Positions 1 through 8,527 of a stretch of 48,060 bases of DNA are shown piece by piece; within the stretch, counting starts at the first letter, position 1, and the number at the start of each line of letters is the position of its first letter. The position numbers and the translations under genes are program-made. The stretch is taken from positions 1 through 48,060 of the forward strand of contig CAZBZV010000028.1 in the NCBI GenBank assembly GCA_964496505.1. The letters run 5' to 3'. This DNA is from JAABVY01 sp964496505. Lineage in GTDB: Bacteria > Zixibacteria > MSB-5A5 > JAABVY01. The notes below the pieces were generated by a model. It saw only the letters and a program-made list of their open reading frames with translations. It searched no databases and was not told the DNA's origin.

Positions 1-352
1 TACCCAGAAAGATCGCTTCCTCCGGGCAGGCCTCCTCGCAGTAGCCGCAGAAGATACATCGCAGTTCATTTATCTCATAAATTTTAGCATACCTCTCCCC
101 TTTTTCATTCTCGGCGCCCTCCATGTAGATGCAGTCCGCCGGGCAGGCCGCAGCACACAACCCACAGCAAACACAACGTTCCCCGCCGTCCTGATCGTAT
201 CGCTCCAGAAAATGCAGTCCGCGATAACGCGGATACATGGGCGTTTTGATTTTGGGGTACTGGATTGTAACCGGCTTCCTGAAGAAATTCTTCAAGGTGG
301 TATACAATCCAACCGGTATGGCTATAAATACTTCTTTCAGAACCTTAAACAT
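1..352 (-). CDS. nuoI: NADH-quinone oxidoreductase subunit I (C-terminus cut by window edge)
   Basis: This is the ferredoxin-like subunit of respiratory complex I. It carries two [4Fe-4S] clusters (N6a and N6b) that pass electrons from the NuoG/F arm to NuoB. I translated it from the ATG at 352, because it runs off the left edge and about 117 residues are visible. Two full ferredoxin motifs are seen: C60-x2-C63-x2-C66-x3-C70-P and C99-x2-C102-x2-C105-x3-C109-P. An N-terminal amphipathic stretch (residues 1-25) fits membrane-arm contact. An AAGGT ribosome site lies 5 bases before the ATG. It follows nuoH by 9 bases as the last visible gene of the nuo operon; nuoJ-N would be expected beyond the edge. 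Confidence 0.95.
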   Translation of the reverse strand, partial: MFKVLKEVFIAIPVGLYTTLKNFFRKPVTIQYPKIKTPMYPRYRGLHFLERYDQDGGERCVCCGLCAAACPADCIYMEGAENEKGERYAKIYEINELRCIFCGYCEEACPEEAIFLG

Positions 353-361
353 ACAGAACCT

Positions 362-1354
362 TTATATGATAAGCACCACTGCCGAGGTCACCAGAACATT
401 CAGGATCGCCAGTGGCAGAAGCACCTTCCATCCGAAACTCATAAGCTGATCGTAACGGAAACGCGGCGTTGTTGCGCGCAGCCATAGATACAGGAACAGG
501 AATAAAAAGACCTTAATCGCAAACCAAAGCATCGAAATGATGCCGGAGGAAGCTCCCGGCCCCTGCCATCCGCCCAGAAACAGCGTGGCAGCCATAGCCG
601 AGACCGTAATCATATTCGCATACTCGCCCACAAAGAACATGCCGAATTTCATAGCTGAATACTCGGTATGGTATCCCGCAACCAGCTCCGATTCAGCTTC
701 CGGAAGATCGAACGGCGCACGGTTGGTTTCGGCAATGCCGCAAACCAGGAATATTATGAATGCCACAGGCTGGCTAAAAATGTGCCATAGATTCTCCTGA
801 TGAGCAACAATCACATTCAGATTCAAGCTTCCGGAAACAAGCACCACGCTCACGACCGCCAGTCCCATGCTGACTTCGTATGAGATCATCTGGGCCGAGG
901 ACCTGATCGATCCCAGAAGTGAATATTTGCTGTTGGATGACCAGCCGGAGAGAATAATGCTGTAAACACCGATTGAAGTTACCGCGAAGACATACAACAC
1001 ACCCACATTGAGATTCGATAATACCAGATCGATCTCACGGCCGAATAATGTGATGGATGATCCGAACGGTATCACTACAATAGAGAGCGTAGCCGGGATA
1101 AATGCTGCCAGCGGGGCTATCATATATATCCTTTTATCAACATGTTCAGGGATGATGTCTTCCTTAAATAAAAGCTTCACCAGATCAGCTACCGGCTGAA
1201 GGAGCCCGTTAGGGCCGGTGTAGATTGGCCCGAGACGAGTCTGGAAGCGGGCCACTACCCTGCGCTCGATTAGGGTCATATAAGCGCAGGCGGTTAAAAG
1301 CGCCGCGAATACGAAGACAACTTTGATTACGGATATTATAGCAACTTCCAGCAT
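362..1354 (-). CDS. nuoH: NADH-quinone oxidoreductase subunit H
   Basis: This is the membrane subunit of complex I that helps form the quinone chamber and joins the peripheral and membrane arms. The 330-residue product has the usual length and about eight hydrophobic segments. The family signatures are present: the acidic loop with ETNRAPFDLPEAESELVAG, followed by the Y-x-x-E-Y-S-A-M-K-F stretch, and an N-terminal TLIERRVVARFQTRLGP motif. It starts at the ATG at 1354, one base after the nuoG stop, which suggests translational coupling. Nothing looks truncated or shifted. Confidence 0.97.
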   Translation of the reverse strand: MLEVAIISVIKVVFVFAALLTACAYMTLIERRVVARFQTRLGPIYTGPNGLLQPVADLVKLLFKEDIIPEHVDKRIYMIAPLAAFIPATLSIVVIPFGSSITLFGREIDLVLSNLNVGVLYVFAVTSIGVYSIILSGWSSNSKYSLLGSIRSSAQMISYEVSMGLAVVSVVLVSGSLNLNVIVAHQENLWHIFSQPVAFIIFLVCGIAETNRAPFDLPEAESELVAGYHTEYSAMKFGMFFVGEYANMITVSAMAATLFLGGWQGPGASSGIISMLWFAIKVFLFLFLYLWLRATTPRFRYDQLMSFGWKVLLPLAILNVLVTSAVVLII

Positions 1355-1355
1355 A

Positions 1356-3992
1356 TTACATCTTCACCAGTTTAACCTTATCTATGTCGTTATCTTTACT
1401 GCGAATCATGCTGACTTTAACCTCAATGAAGTTATCCGGGACAAAGACCACATCCTCCGGAAGGTTTTGCCATATTAAGGCTTTTGCCACTATTTTTCCA
1501 GAAGAATTTTCGAGTTTTATCAGATCACCCTCTGAGATGGTCATATCCTCTGCCAGCTTATCGTTTATGGCGATATATGGATCGGCCAGGAAATTATTCA
1601 GGCTCTCACAGCGTGTGCTGAAGTTCCGGCTGAAGTGATGGTCGCCGTTACCACTTAGTATTGTCAACGGCAGATCCTCATACGAGGGCTTGCGGTATTT
1701 GACCGCCATCAGGCCAAGATCAGGGTAATCTTTCTTTTTCTCCGGCCGCAAACCATTATTTGGAATCGTCGCCATCCTGTTGACGCCTTCTTGTCCAAGC
1801 ATGGGTGCATATTGGCGGAAGATATCGTCGGCGGTTTTAAAATTGAAATCCGCATCAAACATGCCCGATAATTTCGAGAATATCTCCCATAGGGGCATCG
1901 ATTCCCCGATATTTTTTATGGACTTACCGAATTTCTGCAGGACGCCTTCCCAGTTCACAAATGTGCCATCAGATTCGAAATGCGATGATATTGGAAGCAC
2001 GACGTCGGCAAGACGGGCAGTATCGGTCAAAAACAAATCGGCCACCACCATGAAGTCCAACTTGGAGAGAGTTTTATTTATATATTCTGAATCCGGATAA
2101 TGATCGGCTGCATCCAGCCCCAGTAAAAAGCCGCATTCGATTTTTTCATCATTTATCTTTTGTAGAATATCGATTGTATCGTATCCCGGCTGATCGATTG
2201 CAATTTCGCCCCAGGATGCTTTAAGCTCCTCTGCCTGTTCAAACGGCTTGTCGTACGGCAGACGGTCGGGACGCATTCCGAAGAGATAGCAGCCCTTGGA
2301 ATTTGATTCACCGCCCAGTAGAAGTATTCCGCTTGAGTCTCCATTCAGGTTGCCGGTCAGCCTTGCGAGATTATATAACGATATCAAGATCGGATCGCGT
2401 TGATAATGAGTCCGAGTATTTTCGCCTGAAATAAAGACGGTATTTTCCGCTTCGCACAGCGATCTGGCAATTGTTTCCAGATCAACCGGGGCGATTCCGG
2501 TTTTTTCGCTGACAGTTTTCAAATCGAATTCGGCAGTCTCTTTCAGGAAGGCCTTGACATCATCATCTTTGAGGTTAACCTTTTCCGAATCGTACATCTT
2601 TTTCTCGACGATTAGCCTGACCAGCCCCTGCAATAGATGCACCTCGGAGTATGAACTGTAGATATGCTCTTCATCGGCCGCTCGATTGAGATGTGTCGGC
2701 CGCGGGTTTAGAAGCATTATACGTGCATCTGAAAAACGTTTGGCTTTAAGCACTCGCAGTGCCGTAATCGGATTTTCCGCATGAAGATCCGAGCCGAGAA
2801 TAAAGAATTGATCGGCCTTCTCGAGATCGGCAATATCCAGCTTATTCCAGCATAGTTCTCGCTTCACCACATCATCGCCGAAGCTGAGCTTTTTCTTGCG
2901 GTAAATTCGATGGTCGATTGAGTTTGTGCCGATGACCGATCTGAAGAATCTTCCGATGGTATAATAGTCCTCATTTGAAAGTGATTCGCCCACAAGACAG
3001 GCGACTCCCGAGGATCCCAGGCTCTTAACCGTTTGATCAATTTTGTTCTTGATGACTGTCAGCGCCTCGTTCCATGAGCATTCCACCAGCTCATCATCCT
3101 TACGGATCATGGGGCGCGTGAGACGGTCATCATGATGCGCGTACTGGTAGCCGTAACGGCCAATGTCGCATGGCAGCCCTTCGTCGATGCTCCAGTTGGT
3201 GTTGGCCTGGGTACGATAAATCTTATTGCGGAAAACAGAGACTCGGAGATTGCATCCGTCGGAGCAATAACGGCAGATAGTCGGAATCTCCTCTGTCTTC
3301 CAGACACGGACTTTGTAACGCCAGTCGCGGTTGGTTAGAGCCCCCACCGGGCAGTACTCGACTACATTACCGGAGTAGAGATTACGGATTTCGCCTCCGG
3401 GAGGAGGTAAGATCTCTGTGAATGCGCCTCTCTGGTAATGTCCAAGGTCCTGTTCGAAGAAGCGCTCTTCAACAAGACGTGTACATCTATAGCAATGGAT
3501 ACATCTATTCTGATTTCGTATTACCTCCGGGCCGATTTGAAGATCGTCGAATGTAGAATTTTCATCGGTAATAAATCTTCTCTTGCGTTCCTCGAAGCGC
3601 GAGAAATCCAAGCCGTATTTGAAGGTCGTATCCTGCAAGGGGCATTCGCCGCCCTTGTCGCAGGTGGGGCAGTCAAGCGGATGATTGGCAAGGATGAATT
3701 CCAGTACCCCCTGACGCGCTTTGACAACTTTTTCGGAATGTGTCTGCACCTCCATGCCCTCGGTGGCAGCAGTGGCACATGATACCGCCAGCTTCGGCCA
3801 GGGCAAAACCTGGTCGCCGCGCGGGCTGGCAATCTCAACCAGACAGATTCTGCATGCGCCGATTGATTTCAGGCATGGATGATAGCAGAATACCGGAATA
3901 TCTATGCCATTCTCCAGCGCCGCTTCAAGGACTGTCTTGCCCTTTTCGGTTTCTATTTCCTTACCATCTATTTTAAGCTTAATCTTATCCAT
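1356..3992 (-). CDS. nuoG: NADH-quinone oxidoreductase subunit G
   Basis: This is the large iron-sulfur subunit of complex I's NADH-oxidising arm. The N-terminus is a 2Fe-2S ferredoxin domain (residues about 1-80, cysteines in FCYHPCLKSIGACRIC). It is followed by the H-x3-C-x2-C-x5-C cluster motif (NHPLDCPTCDKGGECP) and a further 4Fe-4S set (RCIHCYRCTRL, then EYCPVGA). Next comes a C-x2-C-x3-C motif (CRYCSDGC) with a later cysteine (LPCDIG), which matches the extra N7 cluster, and then a molybdopterin-oxidoreductase-like domain to the end. I place the start at the ATG at 3992, which overlaps the nuoF stop as TGATG. An in-frame TTG one codon earlier (3995) is less likely. The length of 878 residues is normal for the family. 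Confidence 0.95.
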   Translation of the reverse strand: MDKIKLKIDGKEIETEKGKTVLEAALENGIDIPVFCYHPCLKSIGACRICLVEIASPRGDQVLPWPKLAVSCATAATEGMEVQTHSEKVVKARQGVLEFILANHPLDCPTCDKGGECPLQDTTFKYGLDFSRFEERKRRFITDENSTFDDLQIGPEVIRNQNRCIHCYRCTRLVEERFFEQDLGHYQRGAFTEILPPPGGEIRNLYSGNVVEYCPVGALTNRDWRYKVRVWKTEEIPTICRYCSDGCNLRVSVFRNKIYRTQANTNWSIDEGLPCDIGRYGYQYAHHDDRLTRPMIRKDDELVECSWNEALTVIKNKIDQTVKSLGSSGVACLVGESLSNEDYYTIGRFFRSVIGTNSIDHRIYRKKKLSFGDDVVKRELCWNKLDIADLEKADQFFILGSDLHAENPITALRVLKAKRFSDARIMLLNPRPTHLNRAADEEHIYSSYSEVHLLQGLVRLIVEKKMYDSEKVNLKDDDVKAFLKETAEFDLKTVSEKTGIAPVDLETIARSLCEAENTVFISGENTRTHYQRDPILISLYNLARLTGNLNGDSSGILLLGGESNSKGCYLFGMRPDRLPYDKPFEQAEELKASWGEIAIDQPGYDTIDILQKINDEKIECGFLLGLDAADHYPDSEYINKTLSKLDFMVVADLFLTDTARLADVVLPISSHFESDGTFVNWEGVLQKFGKSIKNIGESMPLWEIFSKLSGMFDADFNFKTADDIFRQYAPMLGQEGVNRMATIPNNGLRPEKKKDYPDLGLMAVKYRKPSYEDLPLTILSGNGDHHFSRNFSTRCESLNNFLADPYIAINDKLAEDMTISEGDLIKLENSSGKIVAKALIWQNLPEDVVFVPDNFIEVKVSMIRSKDNDIDKVKLVKM

Positions 3993-5278
3993 CAAACAAA
4001 GCTCATAAACTTATTATTTACCAATGGCTTACCATTCTTTATATAATGCTCATACTCAGGCCTGAACAGCTCTATTGTTGAACGAATTGGGATAACCGCC
4101 GCATCTCCCAGCGGACAGATTGTTTTGCCGTCAATATTATCACACAGATCGAGCAGCAAATCAATGTCATCCATTTTGCCTTCTCCAGCCGTGATTCGAG
4201 TCAACGTATCGTAAATCCATTTTGTGCCCTGACGGCAGGGTGTGCATTCTCCGCAGGACTCATGCATGTAGAAATGTGCCAATGTCCTGGCAACCCAGAC
4301 CATGTCAGTATCCTCATGCATTACTATCACGCCGCCGGAACCGAGCATCGATCCGGCCTGTGCAACGGATTCGAAATCGAGCGGTGTATCGATCTGCTCA
4401 GGCTTTAAGATCGGTGTTGACGATCCGCCGGGAATTATCGCCTTCAGTTTTTTGCCGTCAATTACACCGCCGCCCAGATCGTTTATCAGGTAGCTCAAGG
4501 GCGTGCCCAGTTCGAGCTCGTAGTTGCCTGGATTTTTGACATGTCCCGAAAGGCAGAATATTCTGGTACCGCTCGATTTTTCGGTGCCGATTTTGGAATA
4601 CCATTCACCGCCGTTTTTGATAATCAGCGAAATGTTGGATAAAGTCTCGACATTGTTAACAACAGTTGGGCAGGCATACAATCCTTCAACCGCCGGAAAT
4701 GGCGGTCTGATTCGGGTCTGGCCCGGTTTGCCTTCAAGTGAGTTTAGAAGGGCGGTTTCCTCACCGCATATATACGCTCCCCCTCCGGTATGTACTATCA
4801 TCTCCAGATTATAGCCGGTGCCAAGTAGATTTTTTCCCAGATAGCCCTTTTCATAGGCCTGGTCGATGGCCTTTCTCATCTGGCTGGCCGGATAATCGAA
4901 TTCGCCGCGGATGTATATAAAGGCGTGATTGGCGCCTATGGCATAGGCCGAGATCGCCATACCCTCGACCACCAGATGCGGGTCGTGCTCCATCAGCACA
5001 CGATCCTTGCATGTACCAGGTTCCGACTCATCGCCGTTACAGACCAGGTACTTCGGCTTGAGCGAGTCCTTGGGCACGAAGCTCCATTTCATGCCAGCGG
5101 GAAATCCTGCGCCGCCCCGTCCCCTGATACCGGATTTTTTTACCTCCTCTATAACATCCTCGGGCTTCATCTCTTTCAGAACCTTCTCAAGAGACTTGTA
5201 TCCGCCCTTGGAGATATAGGTGTCGATCTCCGGCTGTTTGGGATCATCTATATTTGCGAACAGGATTTTCTTTTCCAT
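3992..5278 (-). CDS. nuoF: NADH-quinone oxidoreductase subunit F (NADH- and FMN-binding)
   Basis: This subunit binds NADH and FMN, takes a hydride from NADH and feeds electrons into complex I. The 428-residue product contains the glycine-rich FMN/NADH site (IRGRGGAGFPAGMKWSF) near residue 55. It also has the conserved CGEETALLNSLEGKPG and RPPFPAVEGLY stretches, and a C-terminal [4Fe-4S] motif C-x2-C-x2-C (SCGECTPCRQG) with a fourth cysteine in TICPLGDAA. The ATG at 5278 overlaps the stop of nuoE, and its own stop overlaps the nuoG start. E, F and G are therefore translationally coupled, as expected for the NADH dehydrogenase module. Confidence 0.97.
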   Translation of the reverse strand: MEKKILFANIDDPKQPEIDTYISKGGYKSLEKVLKEMKPEDVIEEVKKSGIRGRGGAGFPAGMKWSFVPKDSLKPKYLVCNGDESEPGTCKDRVLMEHDPHLVVEGMAISAYAIGANHAFIYIRGEFDYPASQMRKAIDQAYEKGYLGKNLLGTGYNLEMIVHTGGGAYICGEETALLNSLEGKPGQTRIRPPFPAVEGLYACPTVVNNVETLSNISLIIKNGGEWYSKIGTEKSSGTRIFCLSGHVKNPGNYELELGTPLSYLINDLGGGVIDGKKLKAIIPGGSSTPILKPEQIDTPLDFESVAQAGSMLGSGGVIVMHEDTDMVWVARTLAHFYMHESCGECTPCRQGTKWIYDTLTRITAGEGKMDDIDLLLDLCDNIDGKTICPLGDAAVIPIRSTIELFRPEYEHYIKNGKPLVNNKFMSFV

Positions 5279-5754
5279 CAGCCTTTTTCTCTCAAATCGT
5301 TCAATATCTTGTCGACTTTTTCTCTATTCAAATTCTCATAAAATGTCTGGTTGACCTGCATCATGGGAGCGGTTGTACACGATCCCAGACATTCCACGCT
5401 GACGACCGTGAAGAGACCGTCCTCGGTGATCTCGCCCTCTTTGACATTCAGCGTCTTAAGCAAATACTCTTTCAATGATTCCGCGCCCATCAAACCGCAG
5501 GAGATATTCGTGCAGACTTGTATCAAATATTTTCCGACTTTCTGCTTGGGAAACATGGTATAGAATGTTGCAGCGGAGGCGACCTCGTTGGGAGAAACTC
5601 CAATAGCATCGGCAACCTCGATATAGAGATCGTCATAGAGATAGCCGATCTGACGGTACGCAATCGTGAGAGCCGGCAGAATCGCCGACCTCCTTTGCGG
5701 ATAGCGCGCCGCAGCTTTTTTCATCGCATCTATAGATTCGTTAGAAAGAGCCAT
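5278..5754 (-). CDS. nuoE: NADH-quinone oxidoreductase subunit E
   Basis: This is the thioredoxin-fold subunit that holds the off-pathway 2Fe-2S cluster N1a beside NuoF. The 158-residue product has the four ligands in the usual pattern: C-x4-C in QVCTNISCGLMG and C-x3-C in VECLGSCTTAP. The N-terminal helical part contains the family stretch with VSPNEVASAATFYTMF. The ATG at 5754 overlaps the nuoD stop (TAATG), and the stop overlaps the nuoF start. Length and motif order are standard. Confidence 0.97.
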   Translation of the reverse strand: MALSNESIDAMKKAAARYPQRRSAILPALTIAYRQIGYLYDDLYIEVADAIGVSPNEVASAATFYTMFPKQKVGKYLIQVCTNISCGLMGAESLKEYLLKTLNVKEGEITEDGLFTVVSVECLGSCTTAPMMQVNQTFYENLNREKVDKILNDLREKG

Positions 5755-6923
5755 TAACGGTCAACCTCTCCCAGTACAATGTCGACAGAGCCGATATTAG
5801 CGATAACATCCGACAAAAGCCCTCCCGTGCAGAGCTTGTTTAGACTTGAAAGATTTATAAAGCTGGGAGGACGCACCCGCATGCGATACGGTTTGGGCGA
5901 ACCGTCGGAGACAATATAGAATCCGATTTCACCCTTGGGCGATTCTATTCCGACATAGGTCTCGCCTTTAGGCGGATGAAATCCCTCGGTTACGATCTTG
6001 AAATGGAAGATCAGGGCTTCCATCTCATTCAGCACTTTCTCCTTAGGCGGAGAAACCACACCCGGAGCATTGGCAGCCCAGTCTCCCTCAGGCATTCCGT
6101 CAATCGCCTGCTGGGCGATCTTGATGGATTGATACATCTCCTCCAATCGCACTTCGTACCGCGAGAACACATCCGATCCGGTACGGGTTGGTATTTCAAA
6201 ATCAAATTTATCGTATGAGCTGTACGGTATGGCTTTTCTTAAATCATGTTTGACTCCTGTCGCACGAAGCATGGGACCGGTTATGCTGCCTTTCAATGCA
6301 TCCTCTTTGGAAAGCTTACCCACCCCGATTGTTCGGTTGCGCCAGATTCTGTTGTTGGTCAGAAGATCCTCGTATTCACGGATTCTGGACGGCAGAATAT
6401 CCAGCACCTTCTGGACCTCTTCATTGAAATTTTCAGGGAGGTCCTTGGAAAGCCCGCCAATCCTGAAATAAGAGGACATCATCCTCTGCCCTGATACCAG
6501 CTCGTATATATGCACGATATTTTCTCTTTCACGGAATCCATAGAGCGCCATACTCATGGCGCCGATATCGAGAGCATGAGTGCCCACCCAGACCAGATGT
6601 GAATTGATCCGGGTCAGCTCCGCCAGACATACTCGAGCCCATTGAGCTTTGGGAGGTATCTCCATATCCAGGAGCTTTTCCACAGCCAGACAGTACCCCA
6701 GATTATTGGACATGGGCGCCAGATAATCCATACGGTCGGTTAAAGGCACGACTTTATGATACAGTTTGGCTTCCGCAGTCTTCTCGATCCCGGTATGCAG
6801 GTAGCCTATAACCGGGTACGCTTCCAAAACGCGTTCGCCGTCGAGGTTGAGCTTGACCCTGAGAACACCATGGGTGGCGGGATGCTGAGGTCCCATGTTC
6901 AATGTCATAGTCTTGGTCTTCAC
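5754..6923 (-). CDS. nuoD: NADH-quinone oxidoreductase subunit D
   Basis: This is the 49-kDa-type subunit of complex I that forms most of the quinone site together with NuoB. The 389-residue product starts close to the diagnostic N-terminal LNMGPQHPATHGVLR, and contains ELTRINSHLVW and the C-terminal PPSFINLSSL. The chosen start is a GTG at 6923 rather than ATG. It shares a base with the nuoC stop (TAGTG) and sits 7 bases after a strong GGAGG inside the end of nuoC. Starting at the ATG six codons later would lose this spacing. It is separate from nuoC, unlike the fused nuoCD of E. coli. Confidence 0.96.
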   Translation of the reverse strand: MKTKTMTLNMGPQHPATHGVLRVKLNLDGERVLEAYPVIGYLHTGIEKTAEAKLYHKVVPLTDRMDYLAPMSNNLGYCLAVEKLLDMEIPPKAQWARVCLAELTRINSHLVWVGTHALDIGAMSMALYGFRERENIVHIYELVSGQRMMSSYFRIGGLSKDLPENFNEEVQKVLDILPSRIREYEDLLTNNRIWRNRTIGVGKLSKEDALKGSITGPMLRATGVKHDLRKAIPYSSYDKFDFEIPTRTGSDVFSRYEVRLEEMYQSIKIAQQAIDGMPEGDWAANAPGVVSPPKEKVLNEMEALIFHFKIVTEGFHPPKGETYVGIESPKGEIGFYIVSDGSPKPYRMRVRPPSFINLSSLNKLCTGGLLSDVIANIGSVDIVLGEVDR

Positions 6924-7426
6924 TATATTACCTCCGGCGGTTCGTCTTTATTGTAGCTGAACTGCGGGATTTCGTATACCAGAGAATGATCTTTTTGCAG
7001 GGGATGTCCCTCGAAGTCATCCGGGGTAAGGATTCTGGTCAGGTCGGGATGCCCCTCGAAATGCACTCCAAACAGGTCGTAGACTTCGCGTTCCAGCCAG
7101 TTAGCCGAATCCCAGATAATGGTAGTTGTGGGAAGCTTCTCCCCTTCTTTGAGACGTACCTTAAGGCGCAGCCGAGTATTGTCCTTGAAGCTGTAAAGCA
7201 GATAGACCACCTCATGACGCTCGTCGCGTTCGGGCCAGTCTGTGGCGGTCAGATCGGTCAGGAAATTGTACTCGAACTCTTTATCTTCGTACAGGAACTG
7301 CAGGATATCCAGGATACTGTCTTTGTTGACAATGTAGGTCAGTTCATCCCTGAAAGTGGATTTTTCCCTGATCTGATCCTTGAACTTTTCGTCCAAGATT
7401 TTTTCTGCTTCTTTATTATAGCTCAT
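6923..7426 (-). CDS. nuoC: NADH-quinone oxidoreductase subunit C
   Basis: This is the 30-kDa-type subunit in the connecting part of complex I. The 167-residue product shows the family blocks: the DLTATDWPERDERHEVVYLL region, and the C-terminal signature WDSANWLEREVYDLFGV followed by HPDLTRILTPDDFEGHPLQK. It begins at the ATG at 7426, 40 bases after the end of nuoB, the largest gap within the visible nuo genes. The last codons carry the GGAGG used by nuoD. Nothing is unusual. Confidence 0.96.
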   Translation of the reverse strand: MSYNKEAEKILDEKFKDQIREKSTFRDELTYIVNKDSILDILQFLYEDKEFEYNFLTDLTATDWPERDERHEVVYLLYSFKDNTRLRLKVRLKEGEKLPTTTIIWDSANWLEREVYDLFGVHFEGHPDLTRILTPDDFEGHPLQKDHSLVYEIPQFSYNKDEPPEVI

Positions 7427-7466
7427 ATCTTGATATTTATTTCACAAATGGTATTAAAAAAATTTG

Positions 7467-7964
7467 CTACTTCTTTTTCCCTTTCTCCGGAGCCTGCTTC
7501 AGCTTTTCGTTTTTGACTTTCTCGTGCAGCTTCACGATTCCGTCAATAAGCTGCTGAGGACGAGGGGGACATCCGGGGATATACATATCCACCGGGATTA
7601 TCTTATCCACACCCTGCAGGATCGCGTAATTATTGAATACACCGCCGGTGGAGGCGCAGGCGCCCATAGATATAACCCATTTCGGATTGGGCATCTGCTC
7701 ATACAGCCTTTTGACCACCGGAGCCATTTTATTTGAGACTCGTCCCGAAACAATCATAAGATCAGCTTGACGCGGTGAGGGACGCATGACTTCCATGCCG
7801 AAACGCGCCAGGTCGAAGTGTGCCATAAAAGTGGACATCATCTCAATAGCGCAGCATGCCAGCCCGAATCCGAACGGCCACATAGAAGACTTGCGAGACC
7901 AGTTGACCATCTTCTCCAGCGTGGTCAGTATTATCCCGTCGGGAATTTTATCTTCTAATCCCAT
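7467..7964 (-). CDS. nuoB: NADH-quinone oxidoreductase subunit B
   Basis: This subunit carries cluster N2, the last iron-sulfur centre before quinone. The ligands are visible: the tandem cysteines in GLACCAIEMM, the cysteine in SMGACASTGG, and the one in YIPGCPPRPQQL. An open frame extends upstream to 8057, but the real start is the ATG at 7964 (MGLEDKIPDG). That gives 165 residues, the normal length, and makes the gene overlap the last codons and stop of nuoA (ATGGGATTAG), a common coupling. The longer version would add about 31 residues that are just the nuoA sequence read in another frame. Confidence 0.95.
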   Translation of the reverse strand: MGLEDKIPDGIILTTLEKMVNWSRKSSMWPFGFGLACCAIEMMSTFMAHFDLARFGMEVMRPSPRQADLMIVSGRVSNKMAPVVKRLYEQMPNPKWVISMGACASTGGVFNNYAILQGVDKIIPVDMYIPGCPPRPQQLIDGIVKLHEKVKNEKLKQAPEKGKKK

Positions 7965-8311
7965 TTCAATGCGCCCTTCTTGATAATATATAAATAACCG
8001 GCAAGCAGAATCACGATGAAGACAAGCATCTCGATAAACAGGAATGCTCCGCCCCATTTATAGATAACCGCCCAGGGGTATAGAAAAACGACTTCGATAT
8101 CGAATACGATAAATAGCAGAGCGATCATGTAGAACTTTACGGGGAAGCGTTCTTTGGTCGTACCTTCGGGCTCGATTCCTGATTCGTAGGGCGTATCCTT
8201 GAGTTTGCTGTGAGTGACTTTCCCAAAAAGCCGTGATAAAATCATCAAAGCCCCACCGGCCAGTAGTGCCAATGCGGCCATTGTGACAATTGGAAAATAG
8301 ACTTCAAACAT
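7955..8311 (-). CDS. nuoA: NADH-quinone oxidoreductase subunit A
   Basis: This is a small membrane subunit of complex I. The 118-residue product has three hydrophobic segments and the family signature between the first two: a TPYESGIEP block, then FPVKFYMIALLFIVFDIEVVF, split here into FPVKFYMIALL and FIVFDIEVVFLYPWA. The conserved acidic residues in FDIE and the ESG cysteine-loop position are as in other bacterial NuoA proteins, although the usual loop cysteine is a serine here. It is the first gene of the operon. A sigma-70-like promoter sits about 50 bases upstream. Confidence 0.96.
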   Translation of the reverse strand: MFEVYFPIVTMAALALLAGGALMILSRLFGKVTHSKLKDTPYESGIEPEGTTKERFPVKFYMIALLFIVFDIEVVFLYPWAVIYKWGGAFLFIEMLVFIVILLAGYLYIIKKGALKWD

Positions 8312-8358
8312 ATGCTTGCCTCGCGCGCTCGTTGCTGAAAGCTAATGTTAAAGCGCCA

Positions 8359-8387
8359 AATTTATTAATCATACGGTGGCTTGTCAA
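8359..8387 (-). promoter_or_regulatory. Predicted promoter of the nuo operon
   Basis: On the minus strand a perfect -35 hexamer TTGACA (plus 8382-8387) is followed after 17 bases by TAAATT (plus 8359-8364, 4 of 6 matches to TATAAT). Transcription would start near 8352, leaving a leader of about 40 bases before nuoA. This is a pattern match only. Confidence 0.6.
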
Positions 8388-8527
8388 TATAAATTTGGCA
8401 GGTGTTTCAGGATTGTTATATAGTACTTAAACTATAGGTATTAGTTAACTTAAGTGATATCAGAAAGTAAGAATAAAGATGTCAGGGAATACTTTATGTC
8501 CTTGGAGAGGCTTAAAACCCGGATGAT
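8388..8527. other. Spacer between the UMF1 transporter gene and nuoA, with a small palindrome
   Basis: No open frame of note is present. The only structure I see is a perfect 6-bp inverted repeat at 8419-8436 (TATAGT, six bases, ACTATA). It lies just upstream of the predicted nuo promoter and could be a regulator site, or chance in AT-rich DNA. I see no clear intrinsic terminator for the gene ending at 8528. Confidence 0.3.

Noticed and set aside
7965..8057. Longer nuoB beginning at 8057
   Set aside because: The added residues are nuoA coding DNA in another frame; the ATG at 7964 gives the normal family length.
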